64,000 bases of DNA from assembly GCF_002561455.1 (NCBI RefSeq), contig NZ_NTUP01000011.1, positions 145,435 through 209,434 of the forward strand, read 5' to 3'. This stretch comes from Bacillus sp. AFS015802 (GTDB lineage Bacteria; Bacillota; Bacilli; Bacillales; Bacillaceae_B). Within the stretch, counting starts at the first letter, position 1. Every line of letters begins with the position of its first letter. A program made the translations under genes and the position numbers. The notes under the pieces were generated by a model that searched no databases, had not been told where the DNA came from, and worked only from the letters and a program-made list of their open reading frames with translations. Of this stretch, positions 52,217 through 62,545 are shown piece after piece.

Positions 52217-52597
52217 TTAGTTGTTGGCTCCAGCTGCGATCCGCTTTACGTTTTGTTCGGCGGTTTTGGTGAGGTCTGGAGTGAATCCGTTTTTCATTCG
52301 TTGATTTTCCTCAGTGAAGTAGTCCTGGACTTCCTGGTCGAATTCTATTTCAATAAGATCACGAATGTCTGTAATTCTAAGGGCGATCATGATGGATACA
52401 AGATGAGCCACTGTTAAGGATTTCTTCTTGAAATTCACTAGCTCATTGATCGTAGCCACCCTTAAGCCTGTTAAGCGGTGAAGATCGCCTTGTGTCAATC
52501 CTCGTTCACGCAGGATCTCTCCCAATTTAATGTGAATTTTATGGGGAAATTTATTTAGCGCTTCTATTACAATTGTGTTTGTCTTTTGGTGAATCAT
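52217..52597 (-). CDS. XRE/Cro-CI family HTH regulator
   Basis: A 126-residue protein with an N-terminal HTH at residues 22-80 (LGEILRERGLTQGDLHRLTGLRVATINELVNFKK-type), followed by a segment with ITDIRDLIEIEFDQEVQDYF and a basic tail. The HTH_3/YozG-like domain is typical of small phage- or toxin-type regulators. AGGAG precedes the ATG. It is alone, and its target is unknown. Confidence 0.8.
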   Translation of the reverse strand: MIHQKTNTIVIEALNKFPHKIHIKLGEILRERGLTQGDLHRLTGLRVATINELVNFKKKSLTVAHLVSIMIALRITDIRDLIEIEFDQEVQDYFTEENQRMKNGFTPDLTKTAEQNVKRIAAGANN

Positions 52598-52790
52598 GAT
52601 GCTTCAACTCCTCATCCTATATCATATTAACGCGAATAAAGCCATTCGTGAACCGGCAATAAATACCATCACTTCGGGTACTTTTTACCAGTTCATTTTG
52701 AGTGCAGGAGTGAAGCATCATATACCTGAGAAAAGAAGATCCCCCTCATGGGAGGTCCGGGACCGGTAACCGTCCTTCGATTCTAACGTT

Positions 52791-53357
52791 TTACATCAAT
52801 ATATTTTGGACCAGACTCGTTTTCAAGCTTTCATACACTTCCAGCCAGACCCCTTTGTCCTTTGTGTATTGAGACGTCAGGCGCTGGATCATCTCTTTCT
52901 GCTTTTCAGGGAAAAGCTCATGATCCTTTGGGGGAAGCTTTGCCCGTTCATCATCCACGATTTTCTTTACCATTGGCGCCCTTGGACCCCATACAAGCTT
53001 TTCTTTACCTTCTTGATCGATAAAAATGAAGATCGGGATGGCTCTCGACGTTCCATTGGTTAAATATTGATCCATCAGTTCCAGGTTTTCATCCCGCAGA
53101 ATCATCCGGACGTCCACGTTTGCTGCCTCCGCGACTTTAAGCAGGATCGGGATATTCAGCATGGCATCCCCACACCAATCCTCTGTGATCGCAATCACCC
53201 GTAAAGATTGTTCTCCAAGTCGATTCAACACTTCTACGTCTTCTTGGGGAACCCGGAAGCTCTTTCGGATGGTTTCTGTATTTTCTTTATGAACACTCAT
53301 ATATTCTATGTATTCTTCAGGTGTCATTCCTTTATCGAACCATTGATTTAAGTTCAT
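52791..53357 (-). CDS. Thioredoxin-like protein with WCGDA active site
   Basis: A 188-residue protein of the thioredoxin-like superfamily with the segment RVIAITEDWCGDAMLNIPILLKVAE. The active site has a single Cys (W-C-G-D), so a monothiol or non-redox function is likely. RAIPIFIFIDQEGKEKL contains the cis-Pro. Bacillus genomes carry such proteins in the stress-related thioredoxin family. The ATG at 53357 has GGAGGAGGA upstream and is preferred over upstream in-frame codons. Confidence 0.8.
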   Translation of the reverse strand: MNLNQWFDKGMTPEEYIEYMSVHKENTETIRKSFRVPQEDVEVLNRLGEQSLRVIAITEDWCGDAMLNIPILLKVAEAANVDVRMILRDENLELMDQYLTNGTSRAIPIFIFIDQEGKEKLVWGPRAPMVKKIVDDERAKLPPKDHELFPEKQKEMIQRLTSQYTKDKGVWLEVYESLKTSLVQNILM

Positions 53358-53576
53358 TCTTCTTCCTCCTCCAGTGGTTCCAGCGAAACACTGCATACAT
53401 TTCTCGGAAATTCTCTCTCTAGCATATTCATGTTTCTCTTATTCCACAAGAGAAATCTCCTTATCATTCTAATCAAATTTCAATTGTACGATTATGCCTG
53501 TAGGAATATAATATAAGAAAAGCCACTTCGTGAACAGGTCCGAATGAACTGCTCCCCCGCTGATACGCTTCCATTA
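53358..53576. other. Intergenic spacer
   Basis: Noncoding region upstream of the thioredoxin-like gene. Apart from the terminator-like hairpins to its right I see no gene in it. Confidence 0.4.
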
Positions 53577-53605
53577 AAAAAAGGAATAGCTCCGGCGCTA
53601 CTCCT
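53577..53605 (-). terminator. Second terminator-like hairpin
   Basis: AGGAgTAGC-gccg-GaGCTAtTCCT followed on the minus strand by seven T, about 70 bp beyond the first terminator. Confidence 0.55.
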
Positions 53606-53670
53606 CAACCATTTTTCCAGAGGGGGTGGAAATAGGTACGAAAGGAAAGAGAATGATCTTTCCCTGACAG

Positions 53671-53695
53671 AAAAAAAAGCTGACTCAATTGTCAG
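53671..53695 (-). terminator. Intrinsic terminator of the small-gene cluster
   Basis: CTGAC-aattga-GTCAG followed by a run of eight T on the minus strand, downstream of the 54-residue gene. Confidence 0.7.
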
Positions 53696-53759
53696 TTTCA
53701 TCCTCGCATTTTTTGGTTAAAATAAAAGGTTATAGGACGACTCTTTCCATTGAACCATC

Positions 53760-53924
53760 TTAGACATCCTGTGATTTCTCAATTATTTTTGCCACTTTAT
53801 TGTAGTAGTAGTTCAGCTCGACTAGGCTATCTGCCTCCTTCAGTCTCTTTAGATAGTGGTTCGCTTTTTCATAGTCTTCTGGTGGCAGTTCAACCTTGAT
53901 TCTTTTTTTCTTCCACTTCGCCAA
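53760..53924 (-). CDS. Small helical protein, paralogue of the product at 54420
   Basis: A 54-residue frame with good codon use: starts at TTG with GAGGTG 8 nt upstream, LAKWKKKRIK followed by LPPEDYEKANHYLKRLKEAD and SLVELNYYYNKVAKIIEKS. It overlaps the 3' end of the upstream gene by 35 bp. Its second half aligns with the plus-strand 51-residue protein at 54420 (Y-x2-x-L-K-x-A-x-S-x-V-E-x3-Y-Y-x3-A-K-x-I-x-E-K). A basic helical protein of unknown function. Confidence 0.6.
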   Translation of the reverse strand: MAKWKKKRIKVELPPEDYEKANHYLKRLKEADSLVELNYYYNKVAKIIEKSQDV

Positions 53925-54318
53925 CAGGTTTCACCTCATTATGGTTTGTAGATCCTCCCTTAGAGGTCGGTTCGAGCTGATAATGAGATAGCTCTTGAAT
54001 ATAGGATGCTTTGGTACTTGCTAAATTCTGTTCGATTTTTCTCGTGATAACGGAACTTCCCCCGATTCCTGATAATAAACTAATGTAGATCACATACCAG
54101 ATCGGTACTGTATCGACTACCGGTAACACGGACAGATACCCTGCCAGGACCCCTATGATAATATCCTTCGTTGAGCCAAAAAGATAATGTTTCTCACCCT
54201 GATCATCAATAAATTTTCGTGGAAAAGTGAAATGACCATTTTTGAAAACCAGAATATGTCCTAAGCCTCCAATACCACCCATCAACATTGGCAACAAGAT
54301 CACTTCGAATAAGGACAT
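53890..54318 (-). CDS. Membrane protein of unknown function (DUF4257-like)
   Basis: A 142-residue protein with three helices at the N-terminal half (EVILLPMLMGGIGGLGHILVF, DIIIGVLAGYLSVLP, WYVIYISLLSGIGGSS) and a polar tail. The first helix pattern resembles the DUF4257 family of Bacillaceae. The ATG at 54318 has AGAGGGTGG upstream. It is the first gene of a two-gene minus-strand unit whose partner is the 54-residue gene. Function unknown. Confidence 0.6.
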   Translation of the reverse strand: MSLFEVILLPMLMGGIGGLGHILVFKNGHFTFPRKFIDDQGEKHYLFGSTKDIIIGVLAGYLSVLPVVDTVPIWYVIYISLLSGIGGSSVITRKIEQNLASTKASYIQELSHYQLEPTSKGGSTNHNEVKPVGEVEEKKNQG

Positions 54319-54419
54319 TCTATCCACCCTCTGGAATCATTTACTATTATTATATATTATTTACAGAAAATTCAGAATAGATAATTGGACGCAATTTTGT
54401 CCACTAAAGGAGCGCCATT

Positions 54420-54575
54420 ATGAGAAAAATTGTGATGAAAGTCTCGTCAGTCGACAAACTTCGATTTCAAAATTATATGATGCAGTTAAAAAGGGCTGAA
54501 TCAAAAGTTGAAGCCGATACGTATTATCGCTTAGCCAAACAGATCCTGGAGAAGGCAAAAAGGAAGCAAATGTGA
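54420..54575 (+). CDS. Small helical protein, paralogue of the product at 53760
   Basis: A 51-residue, highly basic helical protein: MRKIVMKVSSVDKLRFQNYM, then QLKRAESKVEADTYYRLAK ending QILEKAKRKQM. AAAGGAG lies 7 nt before the ATG. It is divergent from the membrane-protein gene at 54318, and its second half resembles the 54-residue protein at the other end of the cluster. Function unknown. Confidence 0.6.
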   Translation: MRKIVMKVSSVDKLRFQNYMMQLKRAESKVEADTYYRLAKQILEKAKRKQM

Positions 54576-54615
54576 CGACTTTTATCATGGTCTTCACGTG
54601 AAAAAATTCATCACA

Positions 54616-54650
54616 AAAAAAGAAGAGCCATTACAGCCCTTCTCCTTATC
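54616..54650 (-). terminator. Intrinsic terminator of the metalloprotease gene
   Basis: AGAAGgGC / GCtCTTCT hairpin followed by seven T on the minus strand. Confidence 0.7.
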
Positions 54651-54664
54651 TTGCATCAATCCAT

Positions 54665-56335
<1,671 letters not shown>

Positions 56336-56515
56336 TTACAACACCTCTTTATAAGAATTTTCTAACTATTTAAAACATTAAATATACTATAGTACAAGCA
56401 CAACCCTTAACGAACGAGCCTAAAGACCCAGATTTCCACTTTTTCAACCTCGGGTTAAACGGCCTATACAAAACAGGCCAAAATCGCTCAAATCAGGAAA
56501 ACTTGAACTAAAAAG

Positions 56516-56551
56516 AGGGACGGACCTTGAATTTTTTCAAGGTCCGTCCCT
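56516..56551. repeat. Perfect 16-bp inverted repeat of the GGGACGGACCT family
   Basis: AGGGACGGACCTTGAA (56516-56531) and its exact complement (56536-56551) are separated by TTTT. This is the most complete member of the dispersed family in the window and lies just beyond the gatB terminator. Confidence 0.8.
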
Positions 56552-56560
56552 AAAACCAAA

Positions 56561-56602
56561 AAAAGGCCCCTGAAAACAACTTGTTTTCAGGGGGCTTTCT
56601 TA
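56561..56602 (-). terminator. Intrinsic terminator of the gatCAB operon
   Basis: GCCCCCTGAAAACA-agt-TGTTTTCAGGGGC followed by seven T on the minus strand, directly after gatB. Confidence 0.9.
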
Positions 56603-56609
56603 TCACGTA

Positions 56610-58040
56610 TTAGCGTTTCTGAATTTCTTGAAGCAATAATTTGTTTACAAGCGGCGGGTTGGCCTGACCTTTCGTCGCTTTCATGATTTGGCCGACAAGG
56701 AAGCCGATGGCACGGTCTTTCCCGTTCTTGTAGTCTTCGATGGATTGTGGATTCGCGTCAAGCGTCTCTGTCACAATCTTCAATAAGGCACCTTCGTCAG
56801 AGATTTGAACGAGACCCTTATCTTTCACGATTTGTTCTGGATCGCCGCCGTTTTCAACCAGCTCTTTGAACACTTTCTTCGCAATCTTGGAAGAAATCGT
56901 TCCTTTTTCGATCAGCTCGATCATGCCCGCAAGTCCTTGAGGAGTCAGCTTGACATCTTCCAGTTCTTTCTGTTGTGCATTCAGGTATGCCGAAACTTCA
57001 CCCATCAGCCAGTTGGAGGCAAGCTTTGCATCTGCACCCGCCTCAACGGTTTCCTGGAAGAAATCAGACATTTCTTTTGTCAGTGTCAGAACCATGGCAT
57101 CATACGCAGGCAAGCCCAGCTCTTCTACATAGCGCTTTTTACGCTCATCCGGAAGCTCGGGGATCTCTGCACGAATGCGGTCCATCCACTCTTGATCGAT
57201 GTGGAGGTTCAATAAATCCGGTTCAGGGAAGTAACGATAATCATCCGATCCTTCTTTGACACGCATAAGGATCGTTTTACCCGTTGATTCATCGAAACGA
57301 AGGGTCTCCTGCTGAATCATGCCCCCGGATAGCAGTACCTTCTCCTGACGTACGATTTCATACTCCAATCCTTTTTTAACAAAGTTAAAGGAGTTCAGGT
57401 TTTTAAGCTCTGCTTTCGTACCGAACTTCTCCTGACCGATTGGACGGAGGGAAATGTTGGCGTCACAGCGAAGCGATCCTTCTTCCATCTTACAGTCGGA
57501 AACTCCTGTGTATTGGATGATGGATTTCAGCTTCTCTAGATACGCGTATGCTTCTTCCGGTGTACGGATGTCCGGCTCAGATACGATCTCGATCAGTGGA
57601 GTTCCCTGGCGGTTATAGTCGACAAGGGAATAGCCGTCACCTGAGTGAGTCAGTTTCCCTGCATCCTCTTCCAGGTGAAGTCGGGTGATCCCGATCCGTT
57701 TCTTCTCACCATTCACTTCGATCTCGATCCAGCCGTTCTCACCGATCGGCTTGTCAAATTGAGAAATTTGGTAGGCTTTCGGGTTATCCGGATAGAAATA
57801 GTTTTTCCGGTCAAACTTCGTATCCGTTGCGATCTCACAGTTCAATGCGATGGCGGCTTTCATTCCGAACTCAATGGCACGCTTGTTAACGACTGGAAGT
57901 ACACCAGGATACCCAAGGTCGATTACATTTGTGTTCGTGTTTGGCTCCGCTCCGAAATGGTTCGGTGCCGGAGAGAACATCTTACTGTCCGTTTTTAATT
58001 CTACGTGGACTTCTAGTCCGATTACTGGTTCAAAGTTCAT
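56610..58040 (-). CDS. gatB: Asp-tRNA(Asn)/Glu-tRNA(Gln) amidotransferase subunit B
   Basis: A 476-residue subunit that binds the tRNA and carries the kinase step of the transamidation: [33 protein letters not shown] and [16 protein letters not shown]. The YqeY-like tail is at the C-terminus. The length equals that of B. subtilis GatB. The ATG at 58040 has AAGGGG 8 nt upstream; the GTG three codons earlier is inside the binding site. It is the last gene of the operon. Confidence 0.97.
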   Translation of the reverse strand: MNFEPVIGLEVHVELKTDSKMFSPAPNHFGAEPNTNTNVIDLGYPGVLPVVNKRAIEFGMKAAIALNCEIATDTKFDRKNYFYPDNPKAYQISQFDKPIGENGWIEIEVNGEKKRIGITRLHLEEDAGKLTHSGDGYSLVDYNRQGTPLIEIVSEPDIRTPEEAYAYLEKLKSIIQYTGVSDCKMEEGSLRCDANISLRPIGQEKFGTKAELKNLNSFNFVKKGLEYEIVRQEKVLLSGGMIQQETLRFDESTGKTILMRVKEGSDDYRYFPEPDLLNLHIDQEWMDRIRAEIPELPDERKKRYVEELGLPAYDAMVLTLTKEMSDFFQETVEAGADAKLASNWLMGEVSAYLNAQQKELEDVKLTPQGLAGMIELIEKGTISSKIAKKVFKELVENGGDPEQIVKDKGLVQISDEGALLKIVTETLDANPQSIEDYKNGKDRAIGFLVGQIMKATKGQANPPLVNKLLLQEIQKR

Positions 58041-58052
58041 TGATTTCACCCC

Positions 58053-59513
58053 TTACAGTTGTGGTTTTTTTGTATGGAAATCTGTAGCCTGCTCGAATGC
58101 ATGGGCTACGCGATAAATCGTACTTTCGTCAAAATGCTTCCCGATGATTTGCAGTCCAAGGGGCAGTCCTGTTGAAGAGAATCCACATGGAACTGAAATT
58201 CCCGGTACACCTGCAAGGTTTACTGGAATCGTTAAAATATCGTTTGCATACATCGTTAGTGGATCATCAATCTTTTCTCCAATTTTGAAAGCTGGAGTTG
58301 GTGTCGTTGGTCCAATAATAACATCGTATTTCGCAAATACATCTTCAAAGTCTTTCTTGATCAATGTACGGGCCTGCTGAGCTTTCTTATAGTAAGCATC
58401 ATAGTAACCGGAACTTAAGGCAAACGTTCCAAGCATGATCCGACGCTTCACTTCGTCCCCGAACCCTTCTGCACGTGTCTTCTTGTAAAGGTCAAGAAGG
58501 TTGTCTGCATTCGGCGTCCGGTATCCGTAGCGAACCCCGTCAAAACGTGCAAGGTTGGCAGATGCTTCAGAAGAGGCTAATAGATAGTACGTCGACACAC
58601 CGAATTTAGAATGAGGAAGAGAAACTTCTTCCCACGTCGCTCCCATGCCTTCCAGTACTTTCAGTGAAGCAAGGACCGCTTGACGTGCTTCTTCCCCGAC
58701 ACCTTCACCTAAGTATTCTTTCGGTACCGCAATCTTCAGGCCTTTTACATCACCGGTAAGAGCCTCTGCATAATTCGGAACCTCCACATTGGCTGAGGTA
58801 GAATCATTCGGATCAAGTCCGGCGATTGCCTGCAGCAAGTACGCGTTGTCTTCTACATTACGGGTGATTGGTCCGATTTGATCAAGTGAAGATGCGAATG
58901 CAACCAGACCGAAACGGGATACGCGGCCGTATGTCGGTTTTAATCCGACCGTACCTGTGAATGCTGCCGGCTGACGGATCGATCCACCTGTATCTGAGCC
59001 CAGGGAGAAAGGTACTTCTCCAGCTGCAACGGATGCTGCCGATCCACCTGAAGATCCACCTGGGACCGTTTCAAGATTCCATGGGTTGCTCGTCTTCTGG
59101 AAACCGGAGTTCTCAGTAGACGAACCCATCGCAAACTCATCCATATTCAATTTACCGATCGTAATCGTATCGGCACTATGTAATTTATTGATGACCGTCG
59201 CATCATAAATCGGATTGAAGTTTTCAAGGATTTTACTTGCACAGGTCGTGCGAAGACCCTTTGTCACGATATTATCCTTGATCCCGATCGGCATTCCGAA
59301 AAGAAGGCCTTTACTTTCATCCGTCCCAAGCTTTGCATCCATTTCCTTTGCTTTACTGCGGGCATTCTCTTCATCCAGTGTTAAAAATGCCTTCACTTTA
59401 TCTTCAACGGCATCGATTCGTTTGTACGACTCGTCTACCAGATCTGTAACAGAAACTTCTTTCTTATGTAAAAGCTCATGAAGCTCTGATAATTTATGGT
59501 CAAATAATGACAT
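58053..59513 (-). CDS. gatA: Asp-tRNA(Asn)/Glu-tRNA(Gln) amidotransferase subunit A
   Basis: A 486-residue amidase-signature enzyme that releases ammonia from glutamine. The Ser-cisSer-Lys triad is visible: Lys in [10 protein letters not shown], Ser in [16 protein letters not shown] and Ser in [13 protein letters not shown]. The ammonia passes to GatB to amidate mischarged tRNA. It follows gatC by 12 bp and precedes gatB by 12 bp, with a GGAGGG site before its ATG. Confidence 0.97.
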   Translation of the reverse strand: MSLFDHKLSELHELLHKKEVSVTDLVDESYKRIDAVEDKVKAFLTLDEENARSKAKEMDAKLGTDESKGLLFGMPIGIKDNIVTKGLRTTCASKILENFNPIYDATVINKLHSADTITIGKLNMDEFAMGSSTENSGFQKTSNPWNLETVPGGSSGGSAASVAAGEVPFSLGSDTGGSIRQPAAFTGTVGLKPTYGRVSRFGLVAFASSLDQIGPITRNVEDNAYLLQAIAGLDPNDSTSANVEVPNYAEALTGDVKGLKIAVPKEYLGEGVGEEARQAVLASLKVLEGMGATWEEVSLPHSKFGVSTYYLLASSEASANLARFDGVRYGYRTPNADNLLDLYKKTRAEGFGDEVKRRIMLGTFALSSGYYDAYYKKAQQARTLIKKDFEDVFAKYDVIIGPTTPTPAFKIGEKIDDPLTMYANDILTIPVNLAGVPGISVPCGFSSTGLPLGLQIIGKHFDESTIYRVAHAFEQATDFHTKKPQL

Positions 59514-59525
59514 GAGGTCCCCTCC

Positions 59526-59816
59526 TTAGTCCAAGATCGATGGAACGCGAACTTGTCCATCTTGTTTGTCTGGTGCGTTCTTCAATACTTCTTCACGTGG
59601 CAGTCCTTCAACAGGCTTATCTTCACGCATCACGTTCTTCATATCCAGTACGTGACTGGTCGCTTCCACATTTGATGTATCCAATTCATTCAGCTGCTCG
59701 GCAAACCCGATAATGGCATCCAGCTGAGTCGTAAACTTCTTCGCTTCATCCTCTGTGATGGCTAGTCGTGCAAGGTGCGCAACGTGCTTTACCTGCTCTT
59801 CAGAAATTCTAGACAT
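59526..59816 (-). CDS. gatC: Asp-tRNA(Asn)/Glu-tRNA(Gln) amidotransferase subunit C
   Basis: A 96-residue wrapping subunit that stabilises GatA-Gat[40 protein letters not shown] start, and LREDKP-like [20 protein letters not shown] at the end. The ATG at 59816 has GGAGGTG upstream, and the upstream extension to 59849 is rejected. First gene of the operon. Confidence 0.97.
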   Translation of the reverse strand: MSRISEEQVKHVAHLARLAITEDEAKKFTTQLDAIIGFAEQLNELDTSNVEATSHVLDMKNVMREDKPVEGLPREEVLKNAPDKQDGQVRVPSILD

Positions 59817-59984
59817 CTTCTTCACCTCCGTATATGTTCGAACACTCACAATACTATTGATAATACCAAAATTCGCTTCATTAAAGCAACTATGATAAGA
59901 GTTAACGTTTGTTAGGAGCAGGTATGATTCTTGTCCATACCTCCCTACATTCTACCATGAAATTGGGGCTGGGTGTGAGTTTGT

Positions 59985-59998
59985 GAGGGACGGACCTT
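59985..59998. repeat. GGGACGGACCT-family repeat (single arm)
   Basis: GAGGGACGGACCTT lies in the gap upstream of gatC, without an opposite arm nearby. Confidence 0.5.
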
Positions 59999-59999
59999 G

Positions 60000-60251
60000 G
60001 GTGGGGTTCAAAAAGCATTACATAGTATGAACTTGTTTTTGCAAGCTTCGTTCTTTGACCTTGAGCGGATTCTCCGTTCCTTAAAGAGAGTATCTTTGGT
60101 TTTTCGATCATTCTTATAAAAAAATCAGCTTTAGATTGTCTGTTTTAGCTGGTAGATTATCCTTGGATGGGGGGTAGGTAGGGCCTTCTTTGATGAAGGA
60201 TTCTATGGGTTGGATCACCTACGCCGGGCTGAACAGGTTTATTGGAGGGTG
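60000..60251. other. Intergenic region without a gene
   Basis: Part of a 640-bp gap between gatC and the cupin gene. Apart from the repeat array to its right and the single GGGACGGACCTT arm to its left, I see no conserved feature. Confidence 0.4.
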
Positions 60252-60366
60252 ATTGCGTCATTTTAGACATTGATTGCGTCATTTTCCGGATAATTGCGTC
60301 GTTTTTTTATTTATTGCGTCATTTTCTTCTTAATTGCGTCATTATTCTCTATTATTGCGTATTTTT
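60252..60366. repeat. Six phased direct repeats ATTGCGTCATTTT
   Basis: Copies start at 60252, 60273, 60293, 60313, 60333 and 60354, that is, every 20 or 21 bp or two helical turns. The core ATTGCGT is invariant; the next positions (C-A-T-T-T-T) vary slightly and the last copy lacks the C. The spacers are AT-rich and unrelated. The array ends about 90 bp before the cupin start codon and would place bound protein on one face of the DNA. Confidence 0.75.
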
Positions 60367-60455
60367 ACATATAATGGAAGAAGACCGCACGCACCCTTCT
60401 CCCATTTGCAGGATTTCCCATCCCCTAACCAGAATCTATTAAAAGAGGTGATTCC

Positions 60456-60812
60456 ATGAAAATATTCAGTTTCAAACAAACCAGCGGAAAATCAATCCAG
60501 AAATTCAACAGTCAAAACGTGACCATCCATCCTTTATTAAAGCCTGATGATCCGTTCCAGATCGGATATTTCTATTTAGAAGCAAACAGCGTACTTGGAA
60601 TGCATCCCGCCATGTGCGATCAGCTTCTGATGATCACATCCGGTCGAGGGTGGGTGAGAATAGAAGGGGAAGAGAAAATTGAAGTGGAACCAGGCATGGC
60701 CATCTTTTGGCAGGAAGGCGAGATGCATGAGTCAGGATCCGACCACGGAATGACTGCAATTGTAGCCGAAGGAAGCAAGCTCGACCCTGAGCGGTATCTC
60801 AATCACAACTAA
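60456..60812 (+). CDS. Small cupin-domain protein
   Basis: A 118-residue single-domain cupin. The conserved cores are present: GMHPAMCDQLLMITSGRGWVRIEG (motif 1; the usual G-x5-H-x-H is G-x-HPA-x-CDQ, so one His is missing) and PGMAIFWQEGEMHESGSDHGM (motif 2). It could be a regulator or an enzyme. AGAGGTG precedes the ATG. It is separated by about 75 bp from the AbrB-family gene and may be cotranscribed with it. Confidence 0.8.
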   Translation: MKIFSFKQTSGKSIQKFNSQNVTIHPLLKPDDPFQIGYFYLEANSVLGMHPAMCDQLLMITSGRGWVRIEGEEKIEVEPGMAIFWQEGEMHESGSDHGMTAIVAEGSKLDPERYLNHN

Positions 60813-60886
60813 AGCATTCCATTTGCTTACCCCTCTCCAATTGATTACCTTTAAGAAAAGATATATTAATGGAGATGATTTTCAAC

Positions 60887-61951
60887 ATGCGTCCAATTCT
60901 ATCAGCCTTTATCGCCGGGACCATAGGCGGAGGGGTGTTCACCCTTCTTCACCTTCCCCTTTCCTGGCTGCTCGGCTCCATGGTTTCTGTCTTTCTGATC
61001 AATAAATGGACGAGGCTTGAGCTTGCCTGGCCTTCTTTTCTCCGGGATTTTGGATTGATCATCGTCGGTTACACCATTGGGCAATCCTTCAGTCAGAAGA
61101 CCATGATCGAAATATTCACTCAGCTTCCGTCCATGCTGATGATGACGATGGCCATCATTGTGTTCAGTATGGGACTTGCTTATATCACGTCAAGGATGAC
61201 GGGAATCGGCCTGCCTTCAACGATTACGGGGAGTATCCCCGGGGGACTTTCGCAAATGGTGGCCCTTGGAGAGGAGATGAAGAGTATCGACTTAACGGTT
61301 GTGACGATCCTTCAAGTCATCCGGCTGCTGTCTGTCATCTTTGTCGTACCGTTTCTCGTCTTCAGTCCCCTTTTGGGTGGAGAAGGAGCCGGTCCGGGGA
61401 CGGCCGCGCGTTCGTTTGCTATGCCTGCTTTACAGTGGGGGTTTGTCCTTTTTTTCACCATTGCCATCGCAGCAGGGTTCCTGGCTAAAAAAATCCACCT
61501 GCCCACCGCGACCTTACTTGGCCCGATCCTGGTCATCGGGGGCTTCATGGTGGCTGAATCGCCGGTCCCGCATATGCCCGGCCTGTTCATCATCCTGGCT
61601 CAATTATCCCTCGGCATATATTTTAGCTTCATGATGAATTTCTCGTCGTCCAGAACGATGGGCAAGTTTATCATGTGGTCTTTATTCACGTCACTCTGCC
61701 TGCTCCTATGCTGTGCTGGCCTTAGCTTGTTATTGAGCCGCTGGCATGACATTTCATTCCTGACTGCCTTTATCAGCCTGGCTCCCGGGGGCATGGCAGA
61801 GATGGCACTGGTGGGACAAGCCGTCAACGCAGATCTTTCCATCATTACCGGGTATCATTTGTTCCGGATCTTATTCATCCTGTTCCTCATCCCGGCGATT
61901 TTGAAAGGACTGTTCAAGCTCCCTCTTTTCCAAAAGGGGAAACATGATTAG
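60887..61951 (+). CDS. AbrB-family (ammonia monooxygenase-related) membrane protein
   Basis: A 354-residue protein with about ten helices and an internal repeat: each half has a G-S-I-P-G-G or APGGMAEM motif (GSIPGGLSQMVALGEEM near 115; LAPGGMAEMALVGQAVN near 300). It belongs to the AbrB/TIGR03082 family of putative transporters or regulators. GGAGaTGAT with 7-nt spacing points to the ATG at 60887; earlier in-frame ATGs lie inside that site. The substrate is unknown. Confidence 0.75.
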   Translation: MRPILSAFIAGTIGGGVFTLLHLPLSWLLGSMVSVFLINKWTRLELAWPSFLRDFGLIIVGYTIGQSFSQKTMIEIFTQLPSMLMMTMAIIVFSMGLAYITSRMTGIGLPSTITGSIPGGLSQMVALGEEMKSIDLTVVTILQVIRLLSVIFVVPFLVFSPLLGGEGAGPGTAARSFAMPALQWGFVLFFTIAIAAGFLAKKIHLPTATLLGPILVIGGFMVAESPVPHMPGLFIILAQLSLGIYFSFMMNFSSSRTMGKFIMWSLFTSLCLLLCCAGLSLLLSRWHDISFLTAFISLAPGGMAEMALVGQAVNADLSIITGYHLFRILFILFLIPAILKGLFKLPLFQKGKHD

Positions 61952-62397
61952 AAGAGCTTATTTTTAATAGAAGAGAATAGGCTTTTCTTTTGCTTCGGCT
62001 TTGGTTTTGCTTCAGCGGCTTTCTCACTTTTTTTCTGCACATAGATCTCTTCCTGATCGATGGCATGATCATAGGCGAGAACGAGGCCGATATCCGTTTC
62101 GATGTCCTTATTGGTCACCATGGAAAATGAAACATGATACGTATCGGCAAGCTTGATGTATTTAGATAAAAAGGTGTAGCTCATATTTCCATTTAATAAA
62201 AGCTTTGCCTCAGGATGTTTCTTCAAGCTATCCTGAACTTCCTTGTACACTCCCTTTTCCCTTACTTGACTTTGGGTCAGGGCAATGACGATCCGTTCTC
62301 TCAGGCTTCCGAGAAATTTCCTTCTTTCATCAGGCTTTGTTTGTTTTTGTCCGTACATTCCATTTTCCAGATAATCATCTATCGTTGGTTTGCTCAA
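61948..62397 (-). CDS. yueI: YueI family protein (DUF1694)
   Basis: A 149-residue soluble protein closely matching YueI: YLENGMYGQKQTKPDERRKFLGSLRERIVIALT, LLLNGNMSYTFLSKYIKLAD, and LVLAYDHAIDQEEIYV. The C-terminal 25 residues are Lys/Pro-rich and extend the family length. The start is TTG at 62397, with GGAGGTG 9 nt upstream. The stop overlaps the convergent AbrB-family gene by 4 bp. Function unknown. Confidence 0.9.
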   Translation of the reverse strand: MSKPTIDDYLENGMYGQKQTKPDERRKFLGSLRERIVIALTQSQVREKGVYKEVQDSLKKHPEAKLLLNGNMSYTFLSKYIKLADTYHVSFSMVTNKDIETDIGLVLAYDHAIDQEEIYVQKKSEKAAEAKPKPKQKKSLFSSIKNKLF

Positions 62398-62512
62398 AAA
62401 CAATGCACCTCCAAAACGTCTTATTACAGTTTCTCCTACACTATATGTTTACATGTGTACATTTGGTTCTGTCCCATTTTCTCTTATGGGAATGCTTTCA
62501 GGCAACTAAAAG

Positions 62513-62544
62513 GGTCCGCTCTTCCACGAGCGGACCCTTTGTCA
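62513..62544. terminator. Intrinsic terminator of argF
   Basis: AAAGGGTCCGCT / AGCGGACCCTTT stem with an 8-nt loop, between argF and the YueI gene. Confidence 0.85.
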
Positions 62545-62545
62545 T

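Noticed and set aside
53492-53701. A 69-residue protein gene on the minus strand
   Set aside because: It covers two terminator hairpins, has no ribosome binding site and no recognisable domain.
59902-60111. A 69-residue protein gene upstream of gatC
   Set aside because: It overlaps a dispersed repeat arm, lacks a binding site and shows no conserved pattern.
60252-60366. A CRISPR array
   Set aside because: The repeats are only about 8-13 bp, the spacers are 7-12 bp, and no cas gene is near.
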